A stretch of 64,000 nt of DNA from Clostridium ljungdahlii DSM 13528 (GTDB lineage Bacteria > Bacillota > Clostridia > Clostridiales > Clostridiaceae): NCBI RefSeq assembly GCF_000143685.1, contig NC_014328.1, positions 1,426,001 through 1,490,000 of the forward strand, read 5' to 3'. Below are positions 26,780 to 35,552 of the stretch, piece by piece (the first letter of the stretch is position 1; each line of letters starts with the position of its first letter). The position numbers and the translations under genes were made by a program. The notes below the pieces were generated by a model. It did not search any database. It was not told the DNA's origin and worked only from the letters and a program-made list of their open reading frames with translations.

Positions 26780-28756
26780 TTAATACTCTTTATTAAGCCA
26801 AACTGACATTTGTCCATCATCACGGTTTCCCCATGCGTAGTATGGAATTAAACTCAATTTGGATTCATGCCAATCATATGGCTTATTTGATACTGTTGTA
26901 TAGAGTAAATCATCTTTACTATCCTCATTTAGAACCTCAGCATCAACTTTAATAGTTCCTATTCCATTTAATAAATGATCATTATAATGATAACGTGCTT
27001 GTGCTTGTTCTTTTATGCGATATAACCACAATGGAGCAGAATTATCCATTTCTTCAGCACAATACACTATTGGGCCACGCTGAACTGCAACCTTGCCTAA
27101 GTCGTTCTTAACTCGGTTATTTGCTCGTATGAACTGGATGCACATGTCAAGGCTTAAATCAATTTGCATTTGTGATGATTCTACAAAAATGTATACAAAG
27201 CCGCTTTTCACAGGCAAGTTAACATCCTTCTTATTAACTTGAAGTTTGTAGTTACATTGTGACCAACTAGGAATACGAATACCAAACTTAAATTTATTTT
27301 CACCAGGGTTTTTTATTTTATAGCTAATATTTCCATCCCATGGGAAGTTGTTACTCTGTATAATAGAAATATTGTTATCAAAGTTAGCTTCATTAGATAT
27401 AAATTGGTGAGAAAGAATAGTGGAACCATGAACAGTATAAATGTATTGATCAACGGAAGCTATTAAACGGGCAACATTACTTGGACAGCAAGCACAGCCG
27501 AACCAATCGGCACGTCGAGTTAAAATGTGTGATTTCCCTGGATTGCCTTTACTTGCTGTTGGATCTGCTTCCAATGGATTGACATAGAAAAAATGTTTGC
27601 CATCCAATGATATACCACTAAGTGATCCATTAAAGAGTTCCTTTTCCAAAATATCTCCATATTCACCTTCGGGCTCAATTTGAAGCATCTGCTTAGCAAA
27701 GAAAGTCATACCTACAGATGCACATGTTTCACCATACATAGTGTCATTTGGTAAGTCATAATCATATGTAAATGATTCTCCGGTAGTAGTAGATCCTATA
27801 TTACCAGTGACATACATACGCTTTTTAACAATGTTATTCCAAAATCGTTTGCATACAGTTAATAAATCTTGATCGCCTGTTAATCGAGCAACATATGCAA
27901 TACCAGTACATAGATATACTACACGAACTGCATGACCTTCAGCTGTTTCCTGATCTACAATTGGTTCTGCAGCTTGATAATAGCTCAACGGAAAATTTCT
28001 CATGCCTTCGATCAAGTCGTGATCAAATCCATCTTGTTCAATCTGATGATCAAAAAACTTAGGATCTTGTCCTCGTTGCTTCAAGAAATAGTATGCTAAA
28101 TTCAGGTATTTTTTTTCATGTGTTAATTCGTATAAACGCGATAAAGCCAGTTCAATTTCAGGGTGACCATCATATCCAGGAATTTTTCCTTTTTCTAAGC
28201 CAAAATTGTTATCAATGCAATCTGCCATCTTACGAGCAATATTTAGAGCTTTCTCATTACCAGTAACTTGGTAGTAAGCTACTGCAGCCTCGATATAATG
28301 TCCCATTGTATATAATTCGTGTGACTGCTTTAATCTTTTGAATTTTCGCTCTGGAGCTTCAATCTGGAAATACGTAGACAGATAACCGTCGTATTCCTGT
28401 GCTTCGGCAATTAAATCAATTAATTTATCAGCTATTTGTTTCAAATCGTCATTTGGATGATAGCGAAGGGAGTATGCCACAGCTTCGAGCCACTTGTACA
28501 CGTCGGTATCTTGGAAAGGAAAGCCGCTATGATGCCCCTTTATTTTGCTAGCGACAATTTTTAAATTAGCAATAGCATGGCTGTTTTTAGTTGTTCCATT
28601 TTTTTGAGGGTCATCAGCAATATGAATATTTGCTTCATCATTCATTACCGACCATTGATAAGGCAAAACTTCTTTGACAATTAGTTCTCGATAACGATTC
28701 CAAAACTCAGAGGTGATTTTAACATTATTTAATTCTAAATTAGTACAAGTTTGCAT
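26780..28756 (-). CDS. Glycoside hydrolase family 127, beta-L-arabinofuranosidase type
   Basis: DUF1680/GH127 enzyme, about 658 residues, no signal peptide, so cytoplasmic. The family uses a cysteine nucleophile on a zinc site. The ligands are visible as E343-T-C345 (YGETCASVGM) and the C-A-C-C group at about 421-424 (WFGCACCPSN). It would release L-arabinofuranose from imported beta-arabino-oligosaccharides. An upstream ATG at 28786 overlaps the symporter stop, but AAAAGGAGTG lies 8-9 bases before ATG 28756, which is preferred. Second gene of an operon with the symporter. Arginine and leucine codons differ from neighbouring clostridial genes, suggesting transfer. Confidence 0.87.
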   Translation of the reverse strand: MQTCTNLELNNVKITSEFWNRYRELIVKEVLPYQWSVMNDEANIHIADDPQKNGTTKNSHAIANLKIVASKIKGHHSGFPFQDTDVYKWLEAVAYSLRYHPNDDLKQIADKLIDLIAEAQEYDGYLSTYFQIEAPERKFKRLKQSHELYTMGHYIEAAVAYYQVTGNEKALNIARKMADCIDNNFGLEKGKIPGYDGHPEIELALSRLYELTHEKKYLNLAYYFLKQRGQDPKFFDHQIEQDGFDHDLIEGMRNFPLSYYQAAEPIVDQETAEGHAVRVVYLCTGIAYVARLTGDQDLLTVCKRFWNNIVKKRMYVTGNIGSTTTGESFTYDYDLPNDTMYGETCASVGMTFFAKQMLQIEPEGEYGDILEKELFNGSLSGISLDGKHFFYVNPLEADPTASKGNPGKSHILTRRADWFGCACCPSNVARLIASVDQYIYTVHGSTILSHQFISNEANFDNNISIIQSNNFPWDGNISYKIKNPGENKFKFGIRIPSWSQCNYKLQVNKKDVNLPVKSGFVYIFVESSQMQIDLSLDMCIQFIRANNRVKNDLGKVAVQRGPIVYCAEEMDNSAPLWLYRIKEQAQARYHYNDHLLNGIGTIKVDAEVLNEDSKDDLLYTTVSNKPYDWHESKLSLIPYYAWGNRDDGQMSVWLNKEY

Positions 28757-28778
28757 TTTTTCTACACTCCTTTTTGAA

Positions 28779-30170
28779 TCACTCATTTACTGAGAACTTT
28801 TGGCTAGTGCGCCTTTTAGTTAAGTCTGCTTGAACAATAGGTTCATGTTCTTCATATTTTTTATACATAAGTAAAGGTATTATGTTGATAATGAAAATAA
28901 TAATTGGTAACCATATAAATGAGAATTTAATTGCTGCTAACGAACCAGCTGTTTGAGCATGATCTGGAACATAATTAAACATTTTCATAATAATTGATGG
29001 AATAAATGATCCAAAGCCAGAACCCATTTTAATACAAAAAGAGCTTCCAATTGCGGTCAAAAATCCACTAGCTCGGATACCATTTTTCCATTCACCATAA
29101 TCAACCGTATCACCTACCATTGCAAAGAACATTGTGCATGCTATTCCACTGCCAATACATGCTATACACCAGCCAACTAGCATTGCATCAACATTTTTTC
29201 CGACTAATGCCATTAGAAGCTGACCTATACAAGCTAAGATTAATCCTAATACCGTAGTTCCCCATTTTTTAAATAGTTTAACAATTATTGGTACAGAAGC
29301 CATGCCAATAACTTGAATAATTGTAAATCCATTAAAGACTGAAATTAGAGATTGATTATTCATATTGTATTGGAAATAGTAGGCTAGTGTAGAATTACGA
29401 GACATAAAACCTGTCCAATAAATTACATTGGCAAGCACGATTAGTACCCAAGGCCAGTTACATTTAGCAGCCTTAAAGCTTTGCTTAAGAGGAATTACTT
29501 TCTCGTGCTCAATATTTTTTTCACGCATGTCAGCAAAAGCAATTAATAGTAGTATAATTGCGACAATTGCATATATCAGAACAGCTAAAGACCAGCCTCT
29601 TTGCTTATTACTTCCCCCTAAATAGTTTGCTAAAGGTAAAATAAAGGTAATTGCAAAAAAGTTTCCGATATTTCCACCAACCATCCTGAAGGAATTTGCT
29701 ATAGTTCGATCTTCTGAATTAGACGTTAAATTTGGCAAGACTGAGGTTATAGGAGTAGACATTCCCGTATAAGAGATACCTGCCAAGATATACATAACAC
29801 CTGCATAGACTACCTTAGCTGTTCCTGAAAGATTAGGAGTAGTAAATAGTAGCCATACAAAAATAGCAAATGGAAAGCTCATCCACAAGAACCAAGGACG
29901 ACTTTGTCCATATTTACTATGAGTGTGGTCAATGATAATTCCCCATATGGGAGCATCTAAAGCATCAAAGAATCTAGCAATAAGTAATAATATACCTGCT
30001 ACACCAACTGATAAACCAAATACTTCAGTAAAGAAATAAAGTAGATAACTACTGATAATGCAGTACAACAGGTTACCGGACATATCTGTAAATGAGTATG
30101 TGATTTTACGGTGCAGTGGTAATTTATCATCCTGAGCCACTGTACCTTGACTGTTTTGAATAGTAGTCAT
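28779..30170 (-). CDS. GPH-family glycoside/pentoside:cation symporter
   Basis: 12-helix sugar symporter of the glycoside-pentoside-hexuronide family (MelB/XynP type), 463 residues. Markers: KITYSFTDMSGNLLY in helix 1, ARFFDALDAPIWGIIIDHTHSKYGQSRPW (the D-x-x-G/K loop after helix 2) and GDTVDYGEWKNGIRASGF in the second half. A frame extension to 30269 lacks a ribosome site, while AAAGGAGGATATT precedes ATG 30170. Shares an operon with the GH127 gene, so an arabinoside is the likely cargo. Confidence 0.88.
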   Translation of the reverse strand: MTTIQNSQGTVAQDDKLPLHRKITYSFTDMSGNLLYCIISSYLLYFFTEVFGLSVGVAGILLLIARFFDALDAPIWGIIIDHTHSKYGQSRPWFLWMSFPFAIFVWLLFTTPNLSGTAKVVYAGVMYILAGISYTGMSTPITSVLPNLTSNSEDRTIANSFRMVGGNIGNFFAITFILPLANYLGGSNKQRGWSLAVLIYAIVAIILLLIAFADMREKNIEHEKVIPLKQSFKAAKCNWPWVLIVLANVIYWTGFMSRNSTLAYYFQYNMNNQSLISVFNGFTIIQVIGMASVPIIVKLFKKWGTTVLGLILACIGQLLMALVGKNVDAMLVGWCIACIGSGIACTMFFAMVGDTVDYGEWKNGIRASGFLTAIGSSFCIKMGSGFGSFIPSIIMKMFNYVPDHAQTAGSLAAIKFSFIWLPIIIFIINIIPLLMYKKYEEHEPIVQADLTKRRTSQKFSVNE

Positions 30171-30200
30171 TTTTTTAATATCCTCCTTTAAAAGTAATTT

Positions 30201-30220
30201 GTTACAATTTGAATTGTAAC
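30201..30220. promoter_or_regulatory. Inverted repeat between the arabinoside operon and its AraC regulator
   Basis: GTTACAATT (30201-30209), TG, AATTGTAAC (30212-30220): perfect 9-bp arms in the 133-base divergent gap. Likely operator or catabolite site for the symporter-GH127 operon. Confidence 0.6.
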
Positions 30221-30303
30221 CCTTTCCAAATTTATTCTCAATGACTATAATAGTAATTATGGTGGACATTTCCGACTTTACAAAAAGAAAGGGTGTATGA
30301 TTT

Positions 30304-31290
30304 ATGTTTTACTATTCATTTTCTTTATTAGATCCGGTTTTATATTATAAAGGTGGAGAATTTTCAGCAGATATTCCTTGGCAGCATAATCCGATGTATC
30401 ACAGAGGAGATTATGAAATTATAGTTTGTATGAAAGGAACATTTTATATTCAAGTAAAGTCTACTCGATATGTCATTAGACAGCATGATGTTCTTCTAGT
30501 TCCTCCGTTTTCCAAGATGTTTGGCTATCGTAAGTCAGCTTCACCTGTTGACTTTTACTGGCTGCATTTCTTTATCAAGAAAAAGCCTACTTTAATTTAT
30601 GAAACTGGATTAGCCAGTAAGGTCTTTGGTATGTCTTCAGATTACTCAAGAAATTCAAATTTAGATGATCCGGTAATTCTTCCTTCACAATTTCATCTTC
30701 AAGATATGGGAAAGTTTATTATTCTAGTTCACCAAATATTAGATGTTTCTAGTAGAAATCGATATGGTCAACAAGAAAGTGATTATTTGATGACTGCATT
30801 TCTAATTGAATTAAGTAATCATTTTCTTAATCAATGTTTAGAACAAAAAGGGTATATAAATAAAATTGCTCGATTAAAAGAATGGATTCGTGCAAATATG
30901 TCTTCTGATTTAAATGTAAAACAAATAGCTGATGCAACACAACTTAACGCTGATTATTTAACTCGATTATTTAAACGTTATACAGGAATGACAACGTTAC
31001 AGTACCTCACTAGATTAAAAATAGAAGTTGCTCAATTGCTTTTATTGCGTACTAATTTAACGGTTAAACAGATTTCAATTTATGCTTATTTTACAGATGA
31101 AAAGCTTTTTATGAGACGTTTTAAGGCACAAACTGGACTTACTCCAACTGAGTATAGGAATGCTTATACACACACACATCTAAACAATCCTCATATTGAT
31201 CCCAAAATACCTGTGCCTAAACGAATAGAAGATAAAATTGATAATATAATTGATAATGTAAATGAAGGATTTACGGATACTAGTAAGTAA
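30304..31290 (+). CDS. AraC-family transcriptional regulator
   Basis: 328 residues: N-terminal cupin-like sugar-binding domain (about 15-115; HRGDYEIIVCMKGTFYIQV) and C-terminal double helix-turn-helix (about 190-290; NVKQIADATQLNADYLTRLFKRYTGMTTLQYL, then VKQISIYAYFTDEKLFMRRFKAQTGLTPTEYR). Divergent from the symporter-GH127 operon, so probably its arabinoside-responsive activator. Of 17 arginine codons about 10 are CGT or CGA, whereas recA in this window uses almost only AGA/AGG. This supports recent transfer of the three-gene module. Confidence 0.9.
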   Translation: MFYYSFSLLDPVLYYKGGEFSADIPWQHNPMYHRGDYEIIVCMKGTFYIQVKSTRYVIRQHDVLLVPPFSKMFGYRKSASPVDFYWLHFFIKKKPTLIYETGLASKVFGMSSDYSRNSNLDDPVILPSQFHLQDMGKFIILVHQILDVSSRNRYGQQESDYLMTAFLIELSNHFLNQCLEQKGYINKIARLKEWIRANMSSDLNVKQIADATQLNADYLTRLFKRYTGMTTLQYLTRLKIEVAQLLLLRTNLTVKQISIYAYFTDEKLFMRRFKAQTGLTPTEYRNAYTHTHLNNPHIDPKIPVPKRIEDKIDNIIDNVNEGFTDTSK

Positions 31291-31374
31291 AATTAGAAGA
31301 ATATTTAGGAACTATATTGTTTTTAATAAAAAGTATTGAAAATAATTTGAGAAAGAAATAATATAATATTATAG

Positions 31375-31388
31375 ATTACAATTGTAAT
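31375..31388. promoter_or_regulatory. BlaI-type operator upstream of the truncated blaI
   Basis: Perfect ATTACAATTGTAAT, 22 bases before the ATG, same position as in copy 1 and without its mismatch. Confidence 0.7.
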
Positions 31389-31410
31389 TATATTTTTAGG
31401 AAGAGTTACC

Positions 31411-31697
31411 ATGACAAATATCCCAAAAATATCTGAATCAGAGTGGGAAGTAATGAAAGTTATATGGATTAAAAATCCTTGTTCTGCAAATGAAATAATA
31501 AAGCAGTTGGAAGATAGTACAAGTTGGAAGCCTAAGACAGTTAAGTCACTTATAAGCAGACTTTTAAAGAAAAATGTAATTGGATTTAATGAAGAGGTTA
31601 GAACTTATTATTATTATCCTTTAGTTGATGAAAAGTAATGTGTGAGACAGGAGAGGATTTAGACGATTTGAAAAAAATATTAAATGATAGGAATTAG
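31411..31697 (+). pseudogene. Truncated blaI paralogue
   Basis: Nearly identical to residues 1-75 of the repressor at 22571. A GAA-to-TAA change then stops it (31636-31638), and about 85 bases of the dimerisation region are deleted at a GAG microhomology before the 3' end resumes and reaches TAG at 31695-31697. The ribosome site has also weakened (AGGAAG for AGGAGG). The 75-residue product would be the DNA-binding domain alone; if made, it could still touch the operators weakly. Confidence 0.85.
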
Positions 31698-31703
31698 AAG
31701 CTT

Positions 31704-31770
31704 ATGTTTAAATTTGTTATTTTATATAAATGGGTTTTATATTTATCACTTCTAGCTAGTTTTTTAATAT
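31704..31770 (+). pseudogene. 5' stub of the blaR1 paralogue
   Basis: Starts MFKFVILYKWVLYLSLLASFLI like the M56 protease at 22949, then diverges and hits TGA at about 31771. Only the first membrane helix is left. Confidence 0.85.
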
Positions 31771-31810
31771 GTGAATAAGTTTAAAATTTTATATAAAGGA
31801 GATTTAGAAA

Positions 31811-32962
31811 ATGAGGAAAAAAATTTTAATTATTACGATTACAATTGTAATTTTATTCGCAATTGGTGGAGGTATTTTTGTCAAGAATGTTATAGAAAGA
31901 AATAATCCAAAAAACTGGGGAGTTAATCCTTTGAAACTTCCTGATGTAGTTACAGATAAAGTTTTGCAAAAACATAATTCAGACCTTGAGGGTGTATATG
32001 GATTTCAGGGAAAAGATATGTCTAAAAAGGATTTGTCACAGGTTTCCTTAGATGTTATTTCAAATATAAGCTTTGATAAGTCTACAAAGTGGCCTCAAAA
32101 AAGCAACCTTCCAGCTGGATATGATCCAAACAAGTGGTTTGATATGGGTAAAGACCCAGGACTTAATTTAAGCAAAATTCATGAAAAGGGAATTACGGGA
32201 AAAGGAATAAGTGTGGCAGTGATAGATAAGCCGATAAGGTCAACTCATGATGAATTTAAGGGCAGGATGAATTACTATAAAATAGGAATACCTCAAACAA
32301 AGCCTCATTTTCACGGATTAGCTTGTGCTTCTATTCTAGCAGGTAAAACTTGTGGAGTAGCAAGTGAATCAAAATTGTATTATTTTGCAACACCTGATTT
32401 ATGGATTAAATCAGCAGATTATATTAAGGCTGTGAATAAAATCATTGAAATCAATAAATCACTTCCTAAGAATGAAAAAATAAGAATTGTATCTGTATCA
32501 GATGATGTAGATAAGGATAATAAAAACTATAGCAAATGGCAGAAAACTTTAAAGAAAGCCAATTCTGAAGGACTTACAGTAGTACATGCAGATTTATTTA
32601 ACAAGGAAAAGTTTAGCTTGGGTGGATGTGATGCTTCAAAGGATAGAAATAATCCGCTAAATTATAAGCTAAGTAAATTTTATTGGGATGAAAAGAAGAT
32701 AGATAAGTCTAACATAATGGTTCCATTGGATTTTAAAACTACTGCTGATAATCGTTCTGATGCTGCCTATGTTTATTGGGGCGAAGGAGGAGTTAGCTGG
32801 GCGATTCCTTATGTTACAGGACTTGCAGCTTTGGCATGGCAGGTAAAACCAAATCTAACGTTTGATCAAATATTAGATAAGCTTATAGAAACAAAAACTA
32901 CTACATCAGAAGGCAGATATATAATTGATCCAGAAAAATTTATAAATTCTATAGCTAAATAA
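31811..32962 (+). CDS. Membrane-anchored subtilase (S8 family), copy 2
   Basis: 383 residues, close paralogue of the gene at 24727. The same signal anchor and triad candidates are kept (VAVIDKP, HFHGLA, GGVSWAIPYVTGLAALAWQ). Most differences fall in the middle region between His and Ser (for example TPDLWIKSADYIKAVNK, and FSLGGCDASKDRNNPL). AAAGGAG precedes the ATG. Unlike the regulators around it, the reading frame is fully preserved. Its own 5' region has only about 40 bases to the blaR1 stub, so a promoter must lie near the operator at 31375 or within the stub. Confidence 0.87.
   Translation: MRKKILIITITIVILFAIGGGIFVKNVIERNNPKNWGVNPLKLPDVVTDKVLQKHNSDLEGVYGFQGKDMSKKDLSQVSLDVISNISFDKSTKWPQKSNLPAGYDPNKWFDMGKDPGLNLSKIHEKGITGKGISVAVIDKPIRSTHDEFKGRMNYYKIGIPQTKPHFHGLACASILAGKTCGVASESKLYYFATPDLWIKSADYIKAVNKIIEINKSLPKNEKIRIVSVSDDVDKDNKNYSKWQKTLKKANSEGLTVVHADLFNKEKFSLGGCDASKDRNNPLNYKLSKFYWDEKKIDKSNIMVPLDFKTTADNRSDAAYVYWGEGGVSWAIPYVTGLAALAWQVKPNLTFDQILDKLIETKTTTSEGRYIIDPEKFINSIAK
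31838..31851. promoter_or_regulatory. BlaI-type operator inside subtilase 2 coding sequence
   Basis: ATTACAATTGTAAT at codons 10-14, same as in copy 1. Confidence 0.6.
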
Positions 32963-32970
32963 ATTATATT

Positions 32971-33007
32971 AAAAAATGATTTCTATATTTATAGAAATCA
33001 TTTTTTT
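32971..33007 (+). terminator. Terminator of subtilase 2
   Basis: AAAAAATGATTTCTATA pairs with TATAGAAATCATTTTTT around a tiny centre; long T run. Confidence 0.87.
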
Positions 33008-33114
33008 AAGTTATAATAGTTCTTAAATTAACCCTAAATTTAATAAAAATTGATGTCAGAAAATATATTGTATCTTCGTATTAATATGTGAGAAGCTTCT
33101 TAAGGAGGAAAAAT

Positions 33115-33678
33115 GTGAAGATAGATGAAAATAATTTTATAGAACAGATAAAAAAGAAAAATCCCAAAGCTATTGAATTTGTAGTGGATAAATATAGTAA
33201 TTTGGTATTTAAGATAGTGCTCACAGTGTTGAATTCTAAGTTTGAATCACAGCATTCGGAAGAATGTGTAAATGATGTGTTTTGGGCTGTGTGGAACAAT
33301 ATTGAAAGCTTTGACAACGAAAAGGGAAACTTTAAATATTGGATTACAGCTATAGCAAAGTATAAATCTATAGATTGTAAAAGAAAACTTTTTAGCAAAG
33401 GTACAGATAAAAGTATAGATGATTACAGACTTGAGGATGAACTTAATGTAGAAAATGAATTGATATCAAGGGAAAATAAGGAGGAACTTTTAAAGGCTTT
33501 AGATATTATGAAACCTCAGGACAAGGAGATATTTGTGAGAAGGTATTTTCTATATGAAGGAATAGAAAACATAGCAAAGAGCTTTGGAGTTGATAGGAGC
33601 TTAATTGACAAGAGACTTTCAAGGGGACGTAAATTTTTGAAAGAAAAACTTATAGTCTTGAAGGGAGAAATATTATGA
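33115..33678 (+). CDS. RNA polymerase sigma factor, ECF type
   Basis: 187-residue sigma-70 family protein with only regions 2 and 4. Region 2 spans about 15-85 (AIEFVVDKYSNLVFKIVL, CVNDVFWAVWNNIESFD), and region 4 about 120-180 (DKEIFVRRYFLYEGIENIAKSFGVDRSLIDKRLSRGRKFLKEKL). The GTG at 33115 is chosen: AAGGAGGA lies 6 bases upstream, and the nearer ATG at 33113 is followed by a stop. It overlaps the DUF4179 gene by 4 bases, the usual sigma/anti-sigma pairing. Confidence 0.9.
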   Translation: MKIDENNFIEQIKKKNPKAIEFVVDKYSNLVFKIVLTVLNSKFESQHSEECVNDVFWAVWNNIESFDNEKGNFKYWITAIAKYKSIDCKRKLFSKGTDKSIDDYRLEDELNVENELISRENKEELLKALDIMKPQDKEIFVRRYFLYEGIENIAKSFGVDRSLIDKRLSRGRKFLKEKLIVLKGEIL

Positions 33679-35135
33679 ATATGAATGATTTTAATATGGA
33701 AGAAAAAGATATATATAAATTGTTTAACGATGTAAAGATTGAAGAAAGCGAGTTTGATCCTATGGATGAAGAAGTTACTGATATAGAAAAACAGAAGATA
33801 AAGAAAAATTTAAAGAAAAGAATAAAAGGTCAGAGAAAATTTAAAGCATTAAAATATTTTTCTATAGCAGCAGCATTAGGTTTGATATGTACTATAGGTA
33901 TAGGTACTATTTCTCCAGCCTTTGCAGAAAATATTCCAATTTTAAATTCTATAACACAAAAACTAAATGATGAATTTGGTTCTCATGGATCTTATGCCGA
34001 GTATTCTCAAATTGTAAATAAACCTGTTACGAGCAATGGGATAACTCTTACTATAAATGAAGTAATAGCAGATGATTCAAAGCTTGTGATAGGCTATACG
34101 ATAAAAAGTAATAAAAAAATTCAAAATTTAGAGACATTTAGTTTGAGCATGTTTTTGAAAGTTGATGGAAAAATGTCTGGTTCTACTGGAAGTTCTGCAG
34201 GAAATTATATTGATGATCACACATATGTTAAAAGTGAAGAAATTCATACTGATTTAATAAAGAATGCTTCAAAGAAGATTAACATAGCTTTAAATGTGGA
34301 TGAGATATCAAATATAAAAGGAAAGTGGAACTTTGCTTTTAGTGCATCAAAGGATCAGTTAGTTAAAAATAGTGTTGTATTTAAGCCAAATATTAAGCTG
34401 GATTTTCCAAATAGCATTGCAAAGGTAGATAAGATTGTTTTTTCTCCTATAGATACTTCTATCTTTGTAAGTGGAAATTATAAAGATAAGGAAAAGGTTA
34501 AAAAGAATATGGAGGTAAATCATGATGATAGCTTAATGGATTATGATTATTGGGTCGCTTATGATGACAAGGGAGTTGAACTTATACCTAAAGGGTTAGG
34601 CGGTGGAAGGGGTGATTCTAATACAGGAATATTCAATATTGAAATGCAATACAATAAACTTAATAAGATTCCAAAATATTTAACGATTGTTCCATGCAAA
34701 ATTACTCCTTCAGCTGGAGGCAGTGAGAGTATTGATAAGAATGGTAAAGAAGTACATTACACTGTTAAAAGTAAAAAGCCGGTAGAAATAAGTAAGACAA
34801 TTGATGGAGTGTATCCTATAGAACTTTCTCAAGGTAAAATGGGAAAGATTACAATAGAAAGTATAGAAACGGATAAGGATAGTACTACAGTTAAATACAG
34901 AGTAGATGGTAAAGCACCATATTTTCAGGCACAAGATCTTTGGATAAAAGATTCTAGTGGAAAAGAAGTGGATTACAAAAGCTATGATATAAGAAAAGAT
35001 GACAGCAAGCCAAATGAATTTGTAAGGCAATTTAAGAAACTTGATCCAAATAAGAAATATACTATATTTACTAATGATTTTAGCAACGTGGAGTTCAGAG
35101 AGGACTTGAAATTTACAATTAATTTAAGTAAATAA
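33675..35135 (+). CDS. DUF4179 membrane protein, probable anti-sigma factor
   Basis: 486 residues. A short cytoplasmic part (about 1-57, acidic then basic) would hold the sigma factor. One membrane helix lies at about 58-78 (FSIAAALGLICTIGIGTISPAF), followed by AENIPILNSITQKL, typical of DUF4179 proteins. The rest is a large outer region of beta-type repeats with about 400 residues. ATGA overlap with the sigma gene. No zinc-binding HxxxCxxC is seen in the cytoplasmic part, so it is not a ZAS-type anti-sigma factor. Signal unknown. Confidence 0.82.
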   Translation: MNMNDFNMEEKDIYKLFNDVKIEESEFDPMDEEVTDIEKQKIKKNLKKRIKGQRKFKALKYFSIAAALGLICTIGIGTISPAFAENIPILNSITQKLNDEFGSHGSYAEYSQIVNKPVTSNGITLTINEVIADDSKLVIGYTIKSNKKIQNLETFSLSMFLKVDGKMSGSTGSSAGNYIDDHTYVKSEEIHTDLIKNASKKINIALNVDEISNIKGKWNFAFSASKDQLVKNSVVFKPNIKLDFPNSIAKVDKIVFSPIDTSIFVSGNYKDKEKVKKNMEVNHDDSLMDYDYWVAYDDKGVELIPKGLGGGRGDSNTGIFNIEMQYNKLNKIPKYLTIVPCKITPSAGGSESIDKNGKEVHYTVKSKKPVEISKTIDGVYPIELSQGKMGKITIESIETDKDSTTVKYRVDGKAPYFQAQDLWIKDSSGKEVDYKSYDIRKDDSKPNEFVRQFKKLDPNKKYTIFTNDFSNVEFREDLKFTINLSK

Positions 35136-35145
35136 TATCAAGTGA

Positions 35146-35206
35146 TTCTTAGGTTCAGGTGGAGTTTGCTTATAAGGAATACATTTTCTCCATCTGAACC
35201 TTAGAA
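35146..35206 (+). repeat. Long hairpin after the DUF4179 gene
   Basis: TTCTTAGGTTCAGGTGGAG (35146-35164) pairs, with two mismatches or wobbles, with CTCCATCTGAACCTTAGAA (35188-35206) around a 23-base loop. No T run follows. First of three stacked structures in a 417-base gene-free stretch (35136-35552). Confidence 0.65.
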
Positions 35207-35210
35207 GAAC

Positions 35211-35286
35211 TTATCCAGGTGCGTAGCAGTGCTTATACCCCACTTTGAAGAAGATGGGGGTGTTAGCAATGGTAGCAATCGGATAA
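35211..35286. repeat. Palindromic repeat-like element
   Basis: TTATCC (35211-35216) and GGATAA (35281-35286) close a 76-base imperfect palindrome; further in, GTAGCAGTGCTTATACCCC lines up with GGGGGTGTTAGCAATGGTAGC. The apex is about 13 bases. It has the look of a dispersed intergenic palindrome (REP or MITE-like), though only one copy is in this window. Confidence 0.55.
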
Positions 35287-35325
35287 AAATTCCAGGTGAT
35301 TCAATTAAATTACCTGGAATTTTTA
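35287..35325 (+). terminator. Terminator downstream of the sigma/DUF4179 operon
   Basis: AAATTCCAGGT (35287-35297) pairs with ACCTGGAATTT (35312-35322); T run follows. Confidence 0.8.
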
Positions 35326-35461
35326 TATTTATAAGTCATAAAGTTTTTCTTTAACCAAGTAGTTTATCCAAAGGCTATTGTTTGTTGGTTCAGTTAAGTT
35401 AAACCTATAATTTATAAAAAAATATGACTATTTTTGAAAAAAAGAGACTTTGAAAAAGATA

Positions 35462-35490
35462 TTGACAAGTCAGGGAAAAGTGTTTATAGT
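35462..35490 (+). promoter_or_regulatory. Sigma-A promoter of the IclR gene/operon
   Basis: TTGACA (35462-35467), 17-base spacer, TATAGT (35485-35490). Confidence 0.82.
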
Positions 35491-35504
35491 ACAATTGTAG
35501 TGTT

Positions 35505-35521
35505 TGTGAACGCAGTTCACA
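35505..35521. promoter_or_regulatory. IclR-type operator candidate
   Basis: TGTGAAC-GCA-GTTCACA, perfect 7-bp arms, 14 bases past the -10 box. Fits autorepression by the downstream IclR regulator. Confidence 0.68.
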
Positions 35522-35552
35522 CATGCGAACAATAATTAACTAAGGTGATAGT

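Larger units (their letters stand above)
31330..33061 (+). repeat. Duplicated segment, decayed copy
   Basis: Copy 2 of the blaI-blaR1-subtilase segment (copy 1 at about 22488-25976). It keeps the operator, a truncated blaI, about 67 bases of blaR1, the full subtilase, the terminator and the next 55 bases. The bulk of blaR1 and the two long hairpins are deleted. Confidence 0.85.

Noticed and set aside
31411..31638. Intact small BlaI protein of 75 residues
   Set aside because: Alignment with the copy at 22571 shows a nonsense change and a deletion; treated as a pseudogene.
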